Positions 19,181 through 28,876 of a stretch of DNA of 64,000 bases are shown piece after piece. This DNA comes from Photobacterium iliopiscarium (GTDB lineage Bacteria > Pseudomonadota > Gammaproteobacteria > Enterobacterales > Vibrionaceae). The position numbers were made by a program, and so were the translations under genes. Each line of letters starts with the position of its first letter. Within the stretch, counting starts at the first letter, position 1. The stretch spans positions 248,001-312,000 of the forward strand of contig NZ_PYOO01000003.1 of the NCBI RefSeq assembly GCF_003026395.1, written 5' to 3'. Under the pieces are notes generated by a model that was not told the origin of the DNA, did no database searches, and saw only the letters and a list, made by a program, of their open reading frames with translations.

Positions 19181-20511
19181 GCGCTTTTATATCCCATCTT
19201 ATCCATAATCTTACCGTCATCAGAACACGGTTGTTCAAACAAACTACACAAGGTTGATGTTTTACGATCAAGCTCTTTCCATTCACTGTCAGCTACTGAA
19301 CCGGGAACAATGCCAGCACCCGCAAACAAATGTAAATCATCGCCACTGATCATTGCGCTCCGTATCGCCACACAAAATTCACTGTGTTGTTGACCAATAT
19401 AGCCCACAGCACCACTATACCAACCACGAGCAAAGGGTTCATGTTCCGCAATAAAATGTAATGCAGCATCCCGAGGTAAGCCCGCAATGGCAGCGGTTGG
19501 CTGTAAGCTGTCAAGTAAATCGGCGCTCAATACCGCATCATTAAGTTGACCATCAATGCTACGTTTTAAATGCTGCACTTTACGTAACTGCACTAATTCA
19601 GGCACAGGAGAGACATTCATCGACTCACACTGTGGAACCAAACGTCCAACAATATCATCAACCACTAAACGATTTTCATAGCGATTTTTAGTATCCGCTA
19701 ACAACCACTGAGCCAATTGTTGATCTTCTTGACTATCCGCCCCTCGGCCAATCGTGCCTGCCAGTGCTTCCGTTTGTAAAGCGCGATCATGGCGTTGAAA
19801 TAATCGTTCTGGTGTTGAGCCGACAAAACAATGCCCAGCATCTAGCGCCATCAAAAAATGGAAACTATTACTATTACTGCCACGACTGGCTTTGAGTAAT
19901 TGTGCAGGTAACACCGGATGATCAAGTTGCAATGTTGTCCGTCGAGCCAACACCACTTTTTCAAATTCATTATTCGCAATCCCTGTTAAAGCTTGATCAA
20001 TCATGGTTGACCAACGATCAAAATCAGGGCTATAACTACGACTTAGAATACGACTATCAATATCAGTCACCGCTTCAGGATGCATTTCGATTTTTTGTAG
20101 CATTGCTAACATGCGTGGCTTATCGTCACTCATATTGGCGGCAAGATGCCACTCACCATCTAAACGAATAATCTCAAGCAATGGCAAAAAGAAAAAAGAG
20201 GAAAGGCAACGACGATTACGATCGGTATGACCATCAAAAGAACGTCCACCCCATACCCGCTGATCATCAGTAATGACTTGTTCAGCAATTAAGGGATCGG
20301 TAAACGTTTTAACCTGCCCCAAAGCAACCACTTCCTCACGACAATCTCGAGATTGCCAATAGAATTTAGGAAATAACGTTTGAGCAGCCATCCAATCAAT
20401 TAAATCAGTATTGGCAGGCAGTTCTAGTTTCACTAGTAATCGTTGTGTTGTTATTGATGCTTGTTTAATTTTAGTAATCAATAAAGCAACGGCTTGTTGT
20501 AACGCAGTCAA
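19177..20511 (-). CDS. menF: Isochorismate synthase MenF
   Basis: Converts chorismate to isochorismate at the entry to menaquinone synthesis. 444 residues with a chorismate-binding domain; conserved segments are FVGSTPERLFQR, LAGTIGRG, ENRLVVDDIV, HLKRSIDG and PTAAIAGLPRDAAL. The start is TTG at 20511, supported by a GAGG Shine-Dalgarno sequence six bases upstream; no ATG fits as well. First gene of the operon menF-menD-menH-menC-menE. Confidence 0.95.
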   Translation of the reverse strand: MTALQQAVALLITKIKQASITTQRLLVKLELPANTDLIDWMAAQTLFPKFYWQSRDCREEVVALGQVKTFTDPLIAEQVITDDQRVWGGRSFDGHTDRNRRCLSSFFFLPLLEIIRLDGEWHLAANMSDDKPRMLAMLQKIEMHPEAVTDIDSRILSRSYSPDFDRWSTMIDQALTGIANNEFEKVVLARRTTLQLDHPVLPAQLLKASRGSNSNSFHFLMALDAGHCFVGSTPERLFQRHDRALQTEALAGTIGRGADSQEDQQLAQWLLADTKNRYENRLVVDDIVGRLVPQCESMNVSPVPELVQLRKVQHLKRSIDGQLNDAVLSADLLDSLQPTAAIAGLPRDAALHFIAEHEPFARGWYSGAVGYIGQQHSEFCVAIRSAMISGDDLHLFAGAGIVPGSVADSEWKELDRKTSTLCSLFEQPCSDDGKIMDKMGYKSA

Positions 20512-20910
20512 GATAACCTCGCTCAGCTAAATATCACCAATACGGCTCATCCCTGGCTGAAAGATAAAAATATGCCAATCATGGACATACTTGGTTCTTT
20601 GCTGAATATAATCATATTTTTAATGGTTATCTAACGAGACAAGCATTAATTATCAGCAAAGAATAATAATCTGGGTATTCTACCTCACTCGATAGCATCT
20701 GACTAATGAAGTAACGTCATTCCTTTTGGCTATATTTCAGCATAAATAGCTGAACCTAAATAACAACTCTAGTCGATAACACAGCCAGTATGGGCTTGAA
20801 ATAACACAAAAAACTATTTTACAAAATTTTATGCTAAAAGGTGTTCCTTTAAACTGGTTTTATAGTGTAATTTGTGAGGATACCAAAAATCATCATCAGG
20901 AAAGTATTAT
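20512..20910. other. menF-alaA divergent intergenic region
   Basis: 399 bases containing promoters of the men operon and alaA. It is AT-rich from 20600. I see no gene, and no regulatory site I can name with confidence. Confidence 0.4.
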
Positions 20911-22125
20911 ATGCAAAATTTCGGGATGTCATCCAAGCTCAATAATGTTTGTTATGATATACGTGGTCCCGTTCTTAAGCATGCTAAACGCATGGAAGAA
21001 GAAGGCCAAAAGATACTTAAACTTAATATTGGCAATCCAGCGCCATTTGGGTTTGATGCCCCTGATGAAATTCTGGTTGATGTGATCCGTAACTTGCCAA
21101 CATCGCAAGGTTACTGTGACTCAAAAGGTATTTACCCTGCACGTAAAGCCGTTGTTCAACATTATCAAAAATGTGGTTTATTAGACATTGACGTTGAAGA
21201 TGTTTTTATCGGTAATGGTGTATCAGAATTAATTGTGATGGCGATGCAAGCATTGCTCAATCATAAAGATGAAATTTTAGTACCGTCTCCTGATTATCCA
21301 TTATGGACTGCTGCCGTGTCACTTTCTGGTGGTACCGCCGTGCATTATACCTGTGATGAGCAATCTGATTGGTACCCAGATCTTGACGATATCAAGAAAA
21401 AAATCGGGCCTCATACACGTGGTATCGTACTGATCAACCCTAATAACCCAACTGGCGCTGTTTATAGCCGTGAATTTTTATTAGAAATCGTTGAAATTGC
21501 ACGTCAGCACAATCTGATCATTTTTGCCGATGAAATCTACGATAAAATTTTGTATGACGGCGCAAAGCATACTTCAATTGCCCCATTAGCCCCTGATGTA
21601 TTCTGTATTACGTTCAATGGCTTATCTAAATCATACCGCGTGTGTGGTTTCCGTGCGGGTTGGATGGTACTTTCTGGCGCAAAACATAAAGCGAAAGGCT
21701 ATATTGAAGGCCTAGAAATGCTGTCTTCTATGCGTTTATGTGCCAACGTACCGATGCAACATGCGATTCAAACAGCATTGGGCGGTTATCAGAGTATCAA
21801 TGAATTGATTTTACCCGGCGGACGCTTATTAGAACAACGCGATAAAGTCTATGATCTGTTGACTCAAATCCCTGGGGTTTCATGTGTAAAGCCTAAAGGC
21901 GCACTGTACTTATTTCCAAAATTAGATCAAAAGAAATTCAATATTATTGATGACCAACGCTTTGCTATGGATTTCTTACTGCAAGAAAAAGTCTTAGTGG
22001 TTCACGGAACGGGCTTTAACTGGAAACAACCGGATCACTTCCGTATTGTTACCTTACCTCGAGTTGATGATCTTGAACTTGCAATGGTGCGTTTAGAGCG
22101 CTTCCTGCATAGTTATCGTCAATAA
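20911..22125 (+). CDS. alaA: Alanine transaminase AlaA (PLP-dependent)
   Basis: Class I/II aminotransferase that makes alanine from pyruvate and glutamate. 404 residues, as AlaA (YfbQ). Visible elements are the substrate loop DIRGPVLKHAKRMEEEG, INPNNPTGAVYS (Asn contacting PLP), FADEIYDKILYDG (Asp and Tyr) and the PLP lysine in FNGLSKSYRVCGFRAGW. Start ATG 20911 has CAGGAAAG upstream; a second ATG five codons later is less well placed. Followed by its own terminator. Confidence 0.95.
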   Translation: MQNFGMSSKLNNVCYDIRGPVLKHAKRMEEEGQKILKLNIGNPAPFGFDAPDEILVDVIRNLPTSQGYCDSKGIYPARKAVVQHYQKCGLLDIDVEDVFIGNGVSELIVMAMQALLNHKDEILVPSPDYPLWTAAVSLSGGTAVHYTCDEQSDWYPDLDDIKKKIGPHTRGIVLINPNNPTGAVYSREFLLEIVEIARQHNLIIFADEIYDKILYDGAKHTSIAPLAPDVFCITFNGLSKSYRVCGFRAGWMVLSGAKHKAKGYIEGLEMLSSMRLCANVPMQHAIQTALGGYQSINELILPGGRLLEQRDKVYDLLTQIPGVSCVKPKGALYLFPKLDQKKFNIIDDQRFAMDFLLQEKVLVVHGTGFNWKQPDHFRIVTLPRVDDLELAMVRLERFLHSYRQ

Positions 22126-22164
22126 CAACCACGATAATAATACCGTTAAATAACACCGCTCATT

Positions 22165-22197
22165 AGCCTCGATTTCTATCGAGGCTTTTCTTTATTT
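22165..22197 (+). terminator. Terminator of alaA
   Basis: Perfect 8-bp stem GCCTCGAT / ATCGAGGC with a TTCT tetraloop followed by TTTTCTTTATTT. Confidence 0.93.
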
Positions 22198-22291
22198 GCA
22201 CAGTTAAACCATTCACAACTAATTCCCCCACCAAGCCAACAGTATTGGTATACTCAAGCCATCAGTATTTTAGCTATAAGGGAAATATCCC

Positions 22292-22876
22292 ATGGAAAAG
22301 AGCCATTTTTTTGCGCATCTAGCACGCATGCGTTTAATTCAACGCTGGCCATTAATGCGCAGTGTTGAAACTGAAAATATTTCAGAACACAGTCTCCAAG
22401 TTGCTTTTGTTGCTCACGCACTGGCACTGATTAAAAACCGTAAGTTTGGCGGCAATGTTAACCCTGAACGTATCGCGTTATTAGGCATGTTTCATGATGT
22501 CAGCGAAGTGATCACGGGCGACATGCCAACCCCAATAAAATACTTCAATCCCACCATTGCCGAAGAATATAAAAAAATCGAACTGGCCGCAGAGCAAAAA
22601 CTACTGTCAATGTTACCGAAAGAATTTCATGAGGATTATGCACCGCTACTTGATAGCCATAAGCTCGATCCTGAAAATGCAGCCATCGTCAAACAAGCTG
22701 ATACCCTATGTGCTTATCTCAAATGTTTAGAAGAATTAAGTGCGGGTAATCATGAATTTACTAAAGCAAAGAAACGCCTTGAGGAAACCTTAACGGCACG
22801 TAGAACGCCAGAAATGGACTATTTTCTTACCACCTTTGCTGATAGTTTTAATTTAACGCTAGATGAGATCAGCTAA
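22292..22876 (+). CDS. yfbR: 5'-deoxynucleotidase YfbR
   Basis: HD-domain phosphohydrolase that dephosphorylates deoxynucleoside 5'-monophosphates. 194 residues against 199 in E. coli. Metal ligands are in [12 protein letters not shown] (near residue 33) and the HD pair in [13 protein letters not shown] (near 68-69). Its stop codon shares one base with the ATG of the next gene (TAATG), so the two HD enzymes of dNTP and dNMP turnover form an operon. This alaA-yfbR order is also found in E. coli. Confidence 0.95.
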   Translation: MEKSHFFAHLARMRLIQRWPLMRSVETENISEHSLQVAFVAHALALIKNRKFGGNVNPERIALLGMFHDVSEVITGDMPTPIKYFNPTIAEEYKKIELAAEQKLLSMLPKEFHEDYAPLLDSHKLDPENAAIVKQADTLCAYLKCLEELSAGNHEFTKAKKRLEETLTARRTPEMDYFLTTFADSFNLTLDEIS

Positions 22877-24243
22877 TGACCGCTTTTATTATTGATCCTT
22901 GCTGGCAACAACGTCATAGCGACGAACAAAAAATGCGCCGTGATGATCATCGCTCGGCCTATCAACGTGATCGCGCACGCATCTTACACTCAGCCGCATT
23001 TCGTCGTCTGCAAGCCAAAACCCAAGTGCATGGCGCTGGCAATCACGATTTCTATCGTACCCGCTTAACCCATTCCCTTGAAGCTTCACAAATCGGCACC
23101 GGCATTGTGGCTCAACTAAAATTAAAACAACCACAATTTCATTCGTTATTAGCCTCAACCAGCTTAATGGAAAGTCTTTGTCTGGCGCATGATATTGGTC
23201 ATCCCCCGTTTGGTCATGGTGGTGAAGTCGCATTAAATTACATGATGCGCAATCACGGGGGTTTTGAAGGTAATGCACAAACCTTTCGTATTGTCACCTT
23301 ACTAGAACCTTATACCGAACATTACGGTATGAATCTCTCGCGACGTACGTTATTAGGGTTACTTAAATACCCGGCATTATTAAGTCAAACCACCGCGACA
23401 GAACGACCTAGTGATGTGATGAACTTTCGTCATTTAAAAGCCAAACTGTGGCATCCTGCGAAAGGCATTTATGATGATGACAAAACCGTCTTTGATTGGG
23501 TGTTAGCGCCATTGTCTGAACATGATAGACAACTGTTTAAGCAAATGCGTAATCACGCGCCATTACCGCATCAGCATAATAAAACCCGCTTTAAATCACT
23601 TGATTGTTCAATCATGGAGTTAGCCGACGATATTGCTTATGGGGTCCATGATCTTGAAGATGCCATTGTGATGGGTATTGTTAACCGCGAACAATGGCAA
23701 GAAGCTGTCGCATCAAAAATTGCCGAATGTGGTGATCCGTGGTTAGAACAACGTATTGGTGAAATAAGCGAACATATGTTTGCTAGCCATCACCAGCGTA
23801 AAGATGCTATTGGCGCGCTAGTTAATGCTTTATTGACCTCAATTGAAATCGCACCAACACTGCAAGATGGCTTACACAGTTTTGAAGAGCCACTATTAAA
23901 GTGGAATGCATTTCTGTCGCCCGCAATGGAAAAATCGCTTAATGTACTAAAACAATTTGTCAGTGATTATGTGGTTAAAAAACCTGAGATTCAGTTACTA
24001 GAATATAAAGGCCAGCAATTAATCATGGAATTGTTTGATGCCTTTGCGTCAGATCCTGAACGGTTATTACCAGAGGCTACTCGTCAACATTGGCAACGAG
24101 CAGTAGATAAAGGTGATAATGATATGCGGATCATTGCCGATTATATTTCAAGCATGACCGATGGCTTTTCGCAGCGGCTTTACAATACCCTATTTCAACC
24201 CTCAATCATGATGGAAATAGGCAGTGAGGGGCATGGAGTTTAG
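22876..24243 (+). CDS. dGTPase-like HD-domain triphosphohydrolase
   Basis: 455-residue deoxyguanosinetriphosphate triphosphohydrolase-like protein. The HD motif set is visible as [27 protein letters not shown] (residues about 110-125) and [16 protein letters not shown]. Members hydrolyse dNTPs to nucleoside plus triphosphate; some are reported to limit phage replication by draining dNTPs. It is translationally coupled to yfbR, which would act on the dNMP pool. The 3' end abuts a half copy of the window's palindromic repeat at 24271. Confidence 0.92.
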   Translation: MTAFIIDPCWQQRHSDEQKMRRDDHRSAYQRDRARILHSAAFRRLQAKTQVHGAGNHDFYRTRLTHSLEASQIGTGIVAQLKLKQPQFHSLLASTSLMESLCLAHDIGHPPFGHGGEVALNYMMRNHGGFEGNAQTFRIVTLLEPYTEHYGMNLSRRTLLGLLKYPALLSQTTATERPSDVMNFRHLKAKLWHPAKGIYDDDKTVFDWVLAPLSEHDRQLFKQMRNHAPLPHQHNKTRFKSLDCSIMELADDIAYGVHDLEDAIVMGIVNREQWQEAVASKIAECGDPWLEQRIGEISEHMFASHHQRKDAIGALVNALLTSIEIAPTLQDGLHSFEEPLLKWNAFLSPAMEKSLNVLKQFVSDYVVKKPEIQLLEYKGQQLIMELFDAFASDPERLLPEATRQHWQRAVDKGDNDMRIIADYISSMTDGFSQRLYNTLFQPSIMMEIGSEGHGV

Positions 24244-24270
24244 TGGGAGACTCTACAACACGCGGGTAGT

Positions 24271-24312
24271 AGATTCCCTATCTCGTTCGTAACCTCACTG
24301 TAGGGAATGACG
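24271..24312. repeat. Half REPIN-like element (REP-B palindrome only)
   Basis: AGATTCCCTA...TAGGGAATGACG with the same 20-nt loop as the copies at 58-60 kb. It is preceded by the conserved CTCTACAACACGCGG flank (24251-24265). The other palindrome of the doublet is missing. Confidence 0.85.
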
Positions 24313-24337
24313 ATTATATTGAGCTCTAATACTCGCA

Positions 24338-24397
24338 AACTCGTTCCTGCTCTTCCTCGTAACTCGTTCCTGCTCTTCCTCGTAACTCGTCCCTTCT
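24338..24397. repeat. 23-nt tandem repeat
   Basis: Two perfect copies of a 23-nt unit beginning AACTCGTTCCTGCTC and ending TCCTCGT (24338-24360, 24361-24383), plus a degenerate third start. It lies at the 3' end of tapT, beside the half REPIN. Confidence 0.85.
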
Positions 24398-24399
24398 TC

Positions 24400-25008
24400 T
24401 CACAAATAATTCTTCTCAAATACCCCGTGCGGCATATGCTTGATCTGAAAATCTATCATGTGATTAAAGGTTGCTAACAACGGCGCAAATTTATCACCAT
24501 CAGCTTCAAATGCAGACAAGGCTAAATACCCGGCCTCTACCGTTGATACACCCTGCTCTTTAGATGATTTACGAATACGGTAATTACCGCTATCAGCATT
24601 GTCTAAATTAACCAAGGGAAGGTGATGTAAATTTGTTGCAAGCAACCACATCTTATAGGCTTTTTTCCACGTACCATCTAATAAAATAACCGTTTGTAGA
24701 CGCTGCTTATTCGCTGTTGTTGCAACGGTTGAAATAGGTATTGAACCTTCACCAGGATAAACAACATACACATCACGTTCAGGATCAGCCAATAAGCTGT
24801 TGAGTTCATCATTATTAGAAAAATCTTCTCCTACCCAAAGTCGGCTATTTGGTAAGGAAAGTGATAATATTCTTGCCGTACCTATTGCACGTTTAATTTC
24901 TGATGGGTGCTGTAAGATCCAAATTTCCGTTGTTGCTGTGATGTTTTCGATCCAGTGGCAAATACAGGCTTTTTTTGCCTTACCACAGTATTCACAATAC
25001 CGACTCAT
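24400..25008 (-). CDS. tapT: tRNA-uridine aminocarboxypropyltransferase (DTW domain)
   Basis: DTW-domain enzyme that installs acp3U at position 47 of tRNA using S-adenosylmethionine. About 202 residues from ATG 25008 (MSRYCEYCGKAKKACICHW). The N-terminal CxxC...CxC zinc-type cluster, QHPSEIKRAIGTARIL and the signature LLDGTWKKAYKM are all present. A longer frame from TTG 25032 is unlikely, since it runs over the start of the divergent rrtA. E. coli name tapT (formerly yfiP). Confidence 0.9.
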   Translation of the reverse strand: MSRYCEYCGKAKKACICHWIENITATTEIWILQHPSEIKRAIGTARILSLSLPNSRLWVGEDFSNNDELNSLLADPERDVYVVYPGEGSIPISTVATTANKQRLQTVILLDGTWKKAYKMWLLATNLHHLPLVNLDNADSGNYRIRKSSKEQGVSTVEAGYLALSAFEADGDKFAPLLATFNHMIDFQIKHMPHGVFEKNYL

Positions 25009-25018
25009 TGAGGTTGCC

Positions 25019-25567
25019 TTGTCTATTCGCAATTACATTATTATCGCATTAATTATAGGGATTATTGCTCAAATCCCACAACTTCAACCACTGCTAGTGT
25101 GGGATCGCCAAGCGATACTCAATGGTGAAGTATGGCGGATCCTAACAGGAAATATTACCCATACCAACTGGATCCACCTTGCTATGAATGCAAGTGCATT
25201 TGTTATTATTAGCTTTATTTTTCGTGCTCACTTTGATCCAATCCGCTACAGCGTATTAATTTTAAGCCTTAGTACCATTATTGGTATTGGACTGTTTGCC
25301 ACGCAAATTAGCTGGTACGCTGGCTTTTCAGGCGTATTACATGGTTTGTTTGCTTGGGGAGCCATTCGTGACATTCAAACCAAAACCAAAGGCGGTTGGT
25401 TATTATTGTTAGGACTTATTGCAAAGATAAGTTGGGAGCAATGCTTTGGCGGCTCGGCAAGTTCAGCGGAACTGATTGGGGTACAAGTTGCAACCCAAGC
25501 TCATTTAATTGGCGCTATATCTGGTGTAATTATTGCCTTAATCACAGCACCAAAAAATAAAATCTAG
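25019..25567 (+). CDS. rrtA: Rhombosortase RrtA
   Basis: Intramembrane serine protease of the rhomboid family that processes proteins carrying a C-terminal GlyGly-CTERM tag during type II secretion in Vibrio and Shewanella relatives. 182 residues from a TTG start at 25019, with GAGGT just upstream. Six hydrophobic segments are visible; catalytic Ser104 is in GFSGVLHG and His162 in QAHLIGAISG. The short form with HLAMN in the loop (NWIHLAMN) fits rhombosortase rather than GlpG. It starts 11 bases from the divergent tapT start. No GlyGly-CTERM target is in the window. Confidence 0.88.
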   Translation: MSIRNYIIIALIIGIIAQIPQLQPLLVWDRQAILNGEVWRILTGNITHTNWIHLAMNASAFVIISFIFRAHFDPIRYSVLILSLSTIIGIGLFATQISWYAGFSGVLHGLFAWGAIRDIQTKTKGGWLLLLGLIAKISWEQCFGGSASSAELIGVQVATQAHLIGAISGVIIALITAPKNKI

Positions 25568-25582
25568 AGAATAACAATAATA

Positions 25583-25611
25583 CAAAAAACGACAGGCGCC
25601 ATGCCTGTCGT
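25583..25611 (-). terminator. Terminator of the ComEA-like gene
   Basis: Stem ACGACAGGC / GCCTGTCGT with a short GCCAT-type loop; on the minus strand it is followed by T6. Confidence 0.88.
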
Positions 25612-25638
25612 GATAGATAAAACTCGAATTATTAATAA

Positions 25639-25941
25639 TTACAGCTTAATTCGGTTACGGTTTTTATCTACTGTTGAAGTACCAATACCTTTTACCTTCA
25701 CAAGATCATCAACAGATGCAAACTTGCCATATTTCATACGATATTGAATAATATTTTCTGCTTTATCCGGCCCAATTCCTACCAATAATTTATCAAGCTG
25801 TTCTGCATTGGCATCATTAATATTAACAATAATATCAATACCTTTGTGCTGATCTGGATTGGCATAGGTTATCGGTGCTAATGCTAATGTTCCTGCTACA
25901 ACGATGGCTTTAAACAACTGATATTTTATTGTCATATTCAT
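25639..25941 (-). CDS. ComEA-like helix-hairpin-helix DNA-binding protein
   Basis: 100-residue protein with a signal peptide (about residues 1-28) and a C-terminal tandem helix-hairpin-helix domain, with NINDANAEQLDKLLVGIGPD and LVKVKGIGTSTVDKNRNRI. ComEA in Vibrio is a periplasmic protein that pulls incoming DNA during natural transformation. Family members of this size next to ppiD are usual in Vibrionaceae. The competence role is inferred from family. Confidence 0.85.
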   Translation of the reverse strand: MNMTIKYQLFKAIVVAGTLALAPITYANPDQHKGIDIIVNINDANAEQLDKLLVGIGPDKAENIIQYRMKYGKFASVDDLVKVKGIGTSTVDKNRNRIKL

Positions 25942-26016
25942 TCCGTTTCTCGTTAAGGTGAATACGAATAATATGCAATAAAATTACTATTGTAATAAAA
26001 ATCACCAATCTTTAAG

Positions 26017-26051
26017 TAAAAAAAAGACGGGACACACAAGACGACCCGTCT
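26017..26051 (-). terminator. Terminator of ppiD
   Basis: AGACGGG / CCCGTCT (26025-26051) with a 13-nt loop; read from the minus strand it is followed by T8. Confidence 0.88.
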
Positions 26052-26070
26052 ATTTACATTACAGTTTCAA

Positions 26071-27963
26071 TTAATCTTTCGATTCGTCTTGCATTGGATA
26101 GCTAATCTCTGCTGATTCACGCAATGTTTTTAGCGTGGCAGCAAGATCTTCTTGAGCAAACATTTGCCCAATTTGCTCTGCAAACTGACCATCTACTTTT
26201 TCGCCAGCCAACTTCATGGTAACAACTTTATCAAGTGCGATAATTTCAACGTTACCGTTGTTATCACGAGCGATACCGTAAGTTGCTTTACCCGTTGCTG
26301 GTTTAGGTAAACTAAATGCGACATTTGAAATGTTCACATTTGGACCTGAACGATTAATTGTTTGTTCGCCAGAGAAGCTTAAGCCGTCTTTAGCAACAAT
26401 ATCATTCTTACCTTTACGTAAGTCTGCCATGATTTCATCAGCTTTAGCTTGTGCTTGTTGTTCACCTTTTTGGCTCGCAACCATTGCATTCACTTTTGCC
26501 GCAACATCTTTAAATGGTAATACAGCTTCTGCACGAGCATCATCAACACGAACAACAATCACATGTTCAGGACCTAACTCAATCACATCTGAGTTCATAC
26601 CATCATCATGAACTTCTGGACTTTGTAGTGTTTCTTGAACTTGCTTGTTTGCCAATACACCTTTTTCATCAGCCGGTGTTATATAGCCCGTATGAATAAT
26701 TTTCGCATCAACAGCTTCAGCGGTTGCATCCAATGAATCTGGTGATTCAAAAGCAACTTCAGCAAGCTTACTTTTCAGCTTATAGAACTCATCGGCAGCT
26801 TGTTGTTGTTGTAGTTCAGCAATAATTTTTGCTTTAACATCAGCAAATGGTTTTACTTTTCCAGCTTTAATGCCATCAAGTAAAATGATGTGGTAACCAA
26901 ATGATGATTTCACAAGGCCAGACATGTCACCCGGTTTTGCAAGAGCAAAAGCTTCTTGTTCAAACGCAGGATCCATCATGCCTTTAGTAAACCATTCTAA
27001 TTTACCACCATCTTTAGCACTGAATGTATCATCAGATGATTGTTTGGCAACTTCAGCAAAATTAGCGCCGCTCTGTAACTTGGCAAGTAGCGCTTCAGCT
27101 TTCGCTTTGGCAGCTGTCGTATCGCCTTTAATTAAGATATGACTAACTTCACGCTCTTCAGCAGAACTAAACTTAGTTTGATTATCTTTATAGTACGTTT
27201 CAGCAGCTTGCTCTGATACTTTAATATCTTTGGTCAAGCCTTTATCTGATAGCTCAACATAAGACACTTTAATTTGTGCAGGTCGAGTGAACAAGTTAGG
27301 GTTTTGATCGTAAAAATCTTGTGCTTCTTTATCTGTTACTTTTACTTTTTGAGTAAAGTCAGCAAGGTTCAGCGTTAATGTACGAACAACACGTTGTTGT
27401 GATTCAAGCTTACGCAACTCATCAGCTTCGTCAGTTAACACAAAGTCACTGCCTTGTAATGCTGAAAGGAATTGCTGACGTAGCATGTCTTTACGAATCG
27501 TTTCTGCAAACTGATCAGGTGTAAAGCCTGCACGACGTAATGCCATGTTGTATTGCTCGTTATTGAAGACACCATTAACGGCAAAAGCGGGCATTGCAAG
27601 AATTTCTTGTTTTACTTGTTCATTACTAACACTAAGACCAAGTTTATTTGCACGTTGTTGAATAAGTTCATCATTCACCATACGATCTAATACACTTTGA
27701 CGGAATTGCTTCACATAAGCAGGATCGCTCATCAAAGTTGAAAAGTAATCGCCCATACGCTGCTGCATACGGTTACGTTCATTTTGGTAAACTTGCTCAA
27801 ACTGACGTTGGCTAATATCTTTACCGTTAATCTTTGCAGCAACTTGCTCATTTCCACTCGCCAGATAACTGCCGACGCCAGCAAATACAAAAGATAAAAT
27901 AATTAGGCTTAGAATAATCTTAACCCAGATGCTGTTAGCGCCTTCGCGCAATCGCTCCATCAT
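26071..27963 (-). CDS. ppiD: Periplasmic chaperone / peptidyl-prolyl isomerase PpiD
   Basis: 630-residue inner-membrane-anchored chaperone at the SecYEG exit. A short cytoplasmic N-terminus (MMERLREGANSIWVK) is followed by one transmembrane helix (about 14-33), a SurA-like N domain, a parvulin domain (about 265-355; EREVSHILIKGD, KDGGKLEWF, FGYHIILLDG) and a C-terminal domain. PpiD generally lacks strong isomerase activity. Placement beside hupB and lon is the standard gammaproteobacterial order. Confidence 0.96.
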   Translation of the reverse strand: MMERLREGANSIWVKIILSLIILSFVFAGVGSYLASGNEQVAAKINGKDISQRQFEQVYQNERNRMQQRMGDYFSTLMSDPAYVKQFRQSVLDRMVNDELIQQRANKLGLSVSNEQVKQEILAMPAFAVNGVFNNEQYNMALRRAGFTPDQFAETIRKDMLRQQFLSALQGSDFVLTDEADELRKLESQQRVVRTLTLNLADFTQKVKVTDKEAQDFYDQNPNLFTRPAQIKVSYVELSDKGLTKDIKVSEQAAETYYKDNQTKFSSAEEREVSHILIKGDTTAAKAKAEALLAKLQSGANFAEVAKQSSDDTFSAKDGGKLEWFTKGMMDPAFEQEAFALAKPGDMSGLVKSSFGYHIILLDGIKAGKVKPFADVKAKIIAELQQQQAADEFYKLKSKLAEVAFESPDSLDATAEAVDAKIIHTGYITPADEKGVLANKQVQETLQSPEVHDDGMNSDVIELGPEHVIVVRVDDARAEAVLPFKDVAAKVNAMVASQKGEQQAQAKADEIMADLRKGKNDIVAKDGLSFSGEQTINRSGPNVNISNVAFSLPKPATGKATYGIARDNNGNVEIIALDKVVTMKLAGEKVDGQFAEQIGQMFAQEDLAATLKTLRESAEISYPMQDESKD

Positions 27964-28273
27964 AATCTGCCGTCTCTCCTACTGTTCGATCTGGCTCGGT
28001 TCGAACTACTATCAAATTAATGCACAATGCTACTGACATCACCATGATGACCGCACCATACTATTTACTACATGTTATATAACAACAACTGAATAGACAC
28101 TGCTATATCAATAACCTTGTTTTAATTAACTTAGCTTTATCAATATAGATAACCTGTGACAGATAAGCCACACTCAGCACAGAGAATTGTTACATAAACT
28201 CAATTAAACAACACTATAATGAATATCTCACGAAATATCAGTTGTAGTCTGTTGTTATGAGGCTATTTATAGG
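27964..28273. other. hupB-ppiD intergenic region
   Basis: 310 bases, upstream of ppiD on the minus strand. It is AT-rich and presumably holds the ppiD promoter. Nothing further is recognised. Confidence 0.35.
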
Positions 28274-28299
28274 TAAAAAAAACGCATCAACCGATGCGC
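28274..28299 (-). terminator. Terminator of hupB
   Basis: CGCATC / GATGCG with a 4-nt loop (28283-28298); read from the minus strand it is followed by T8. It lies 92 bases past the hupB stop. Confidence 0.85.
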
Positions 28300-28390
28300 T
28301 TTGATTGTACCGAACGAGTATACCCTTTCCGGTCACAATTTTTAAGCCATGAAAACATGACAAAATAATGGCACAACGACCATTATTATT

Positions 28391-28663
28391 TTAGTTTACA
28401 GAATCTTTAAGCGCTTTACCTGGTTTAAAACCAGGTACTTTTGCCGCTGCAATTTGGATTTCTGCACCTGTTTGTGGATTACGGCCAGTACGTGCTGCAC
28501 GCTCACGAACAGAAAAAGTACCAAAACCAACTAATGCAACTTGATCACCGCTTGTTAGTGTTTCGGTTACCGTTTCAATGAATGCATCAAGAGCACGGCC
28601 AGCAGATGCTTTAGAAATATCAGCACTTTCTGCGATTTTATCAACTAGTTGAGTTTTGTTCAC
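28391..28663 (-). CDS. hupB: DNA-binding protein HU-beta
   Basis: 90-residue histone-like nucleoid protein. The start [20 protein letters not shown], the central [20 protein letters not shown] arm and the ending [14 protein letters not shown] are textbook HU. It sits between lon and ppiD, where hupB is found in E. coli and Vibrio. It bends DNA without sequence preference and supports replication and recombination. Confidence 0.98.
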   Translation of the reverse strand: MNKTQLVDKIAESADISKASAGRALDAFIETVTETLTSGDQVALVGFGTFSVRERAARTGRNPQTGAEIQIAAAKVPGFKPGKALKDSVN

Positions 28664-28750
28664 AATTAGATCCTCTGAATGAACCTTGATTACAACGCGA
28701 TATTTATATAGATACTCGCAAAACAGTAATCAAATAAAAACATTATGGCT

Positions 28751-28778
28751 TTGATAGCGAATTTAAAATAACTATCAA
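28751..28778. promoter_or_regulatory. Inverted repeat upstream of hupB
   Basis: TTGATAG / CTATCAA, perfect 7-bp arms with a 14-nt AT-rich spacer, 88-115 bases before the hupB start. It could be an operator; no protein is assigned. Confidence 0.35.
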
Positions 28779-28828
28779 GGCTTAAAATTAGTTCGCATAA
28801 CGCGATTAGATGTACCTTATAGCCACAC

Positions 28829-28871
28829 AAAAAAACGCTGACAAGTTTTTTAATCTTGAAAGCGTTTTTTC
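28829..28871 (-). terminator. Terminator of lon
   Basis: AAAAAACGCT-GACAAG pairs with CTTG-AAAGCGTTTTTT around an AT loop. On the minus strand the T-run follows the stem, just after the lon stop codon. Confidence 0.85.
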
Positions 28872-28876
28872 TTTAA

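Noticed and set aside
20831-21085. Plus-strand ORF over the alaA start
   Set aside because: It overlaps alaA in another frame, lacks conserved features and has no ribosome-binding site.
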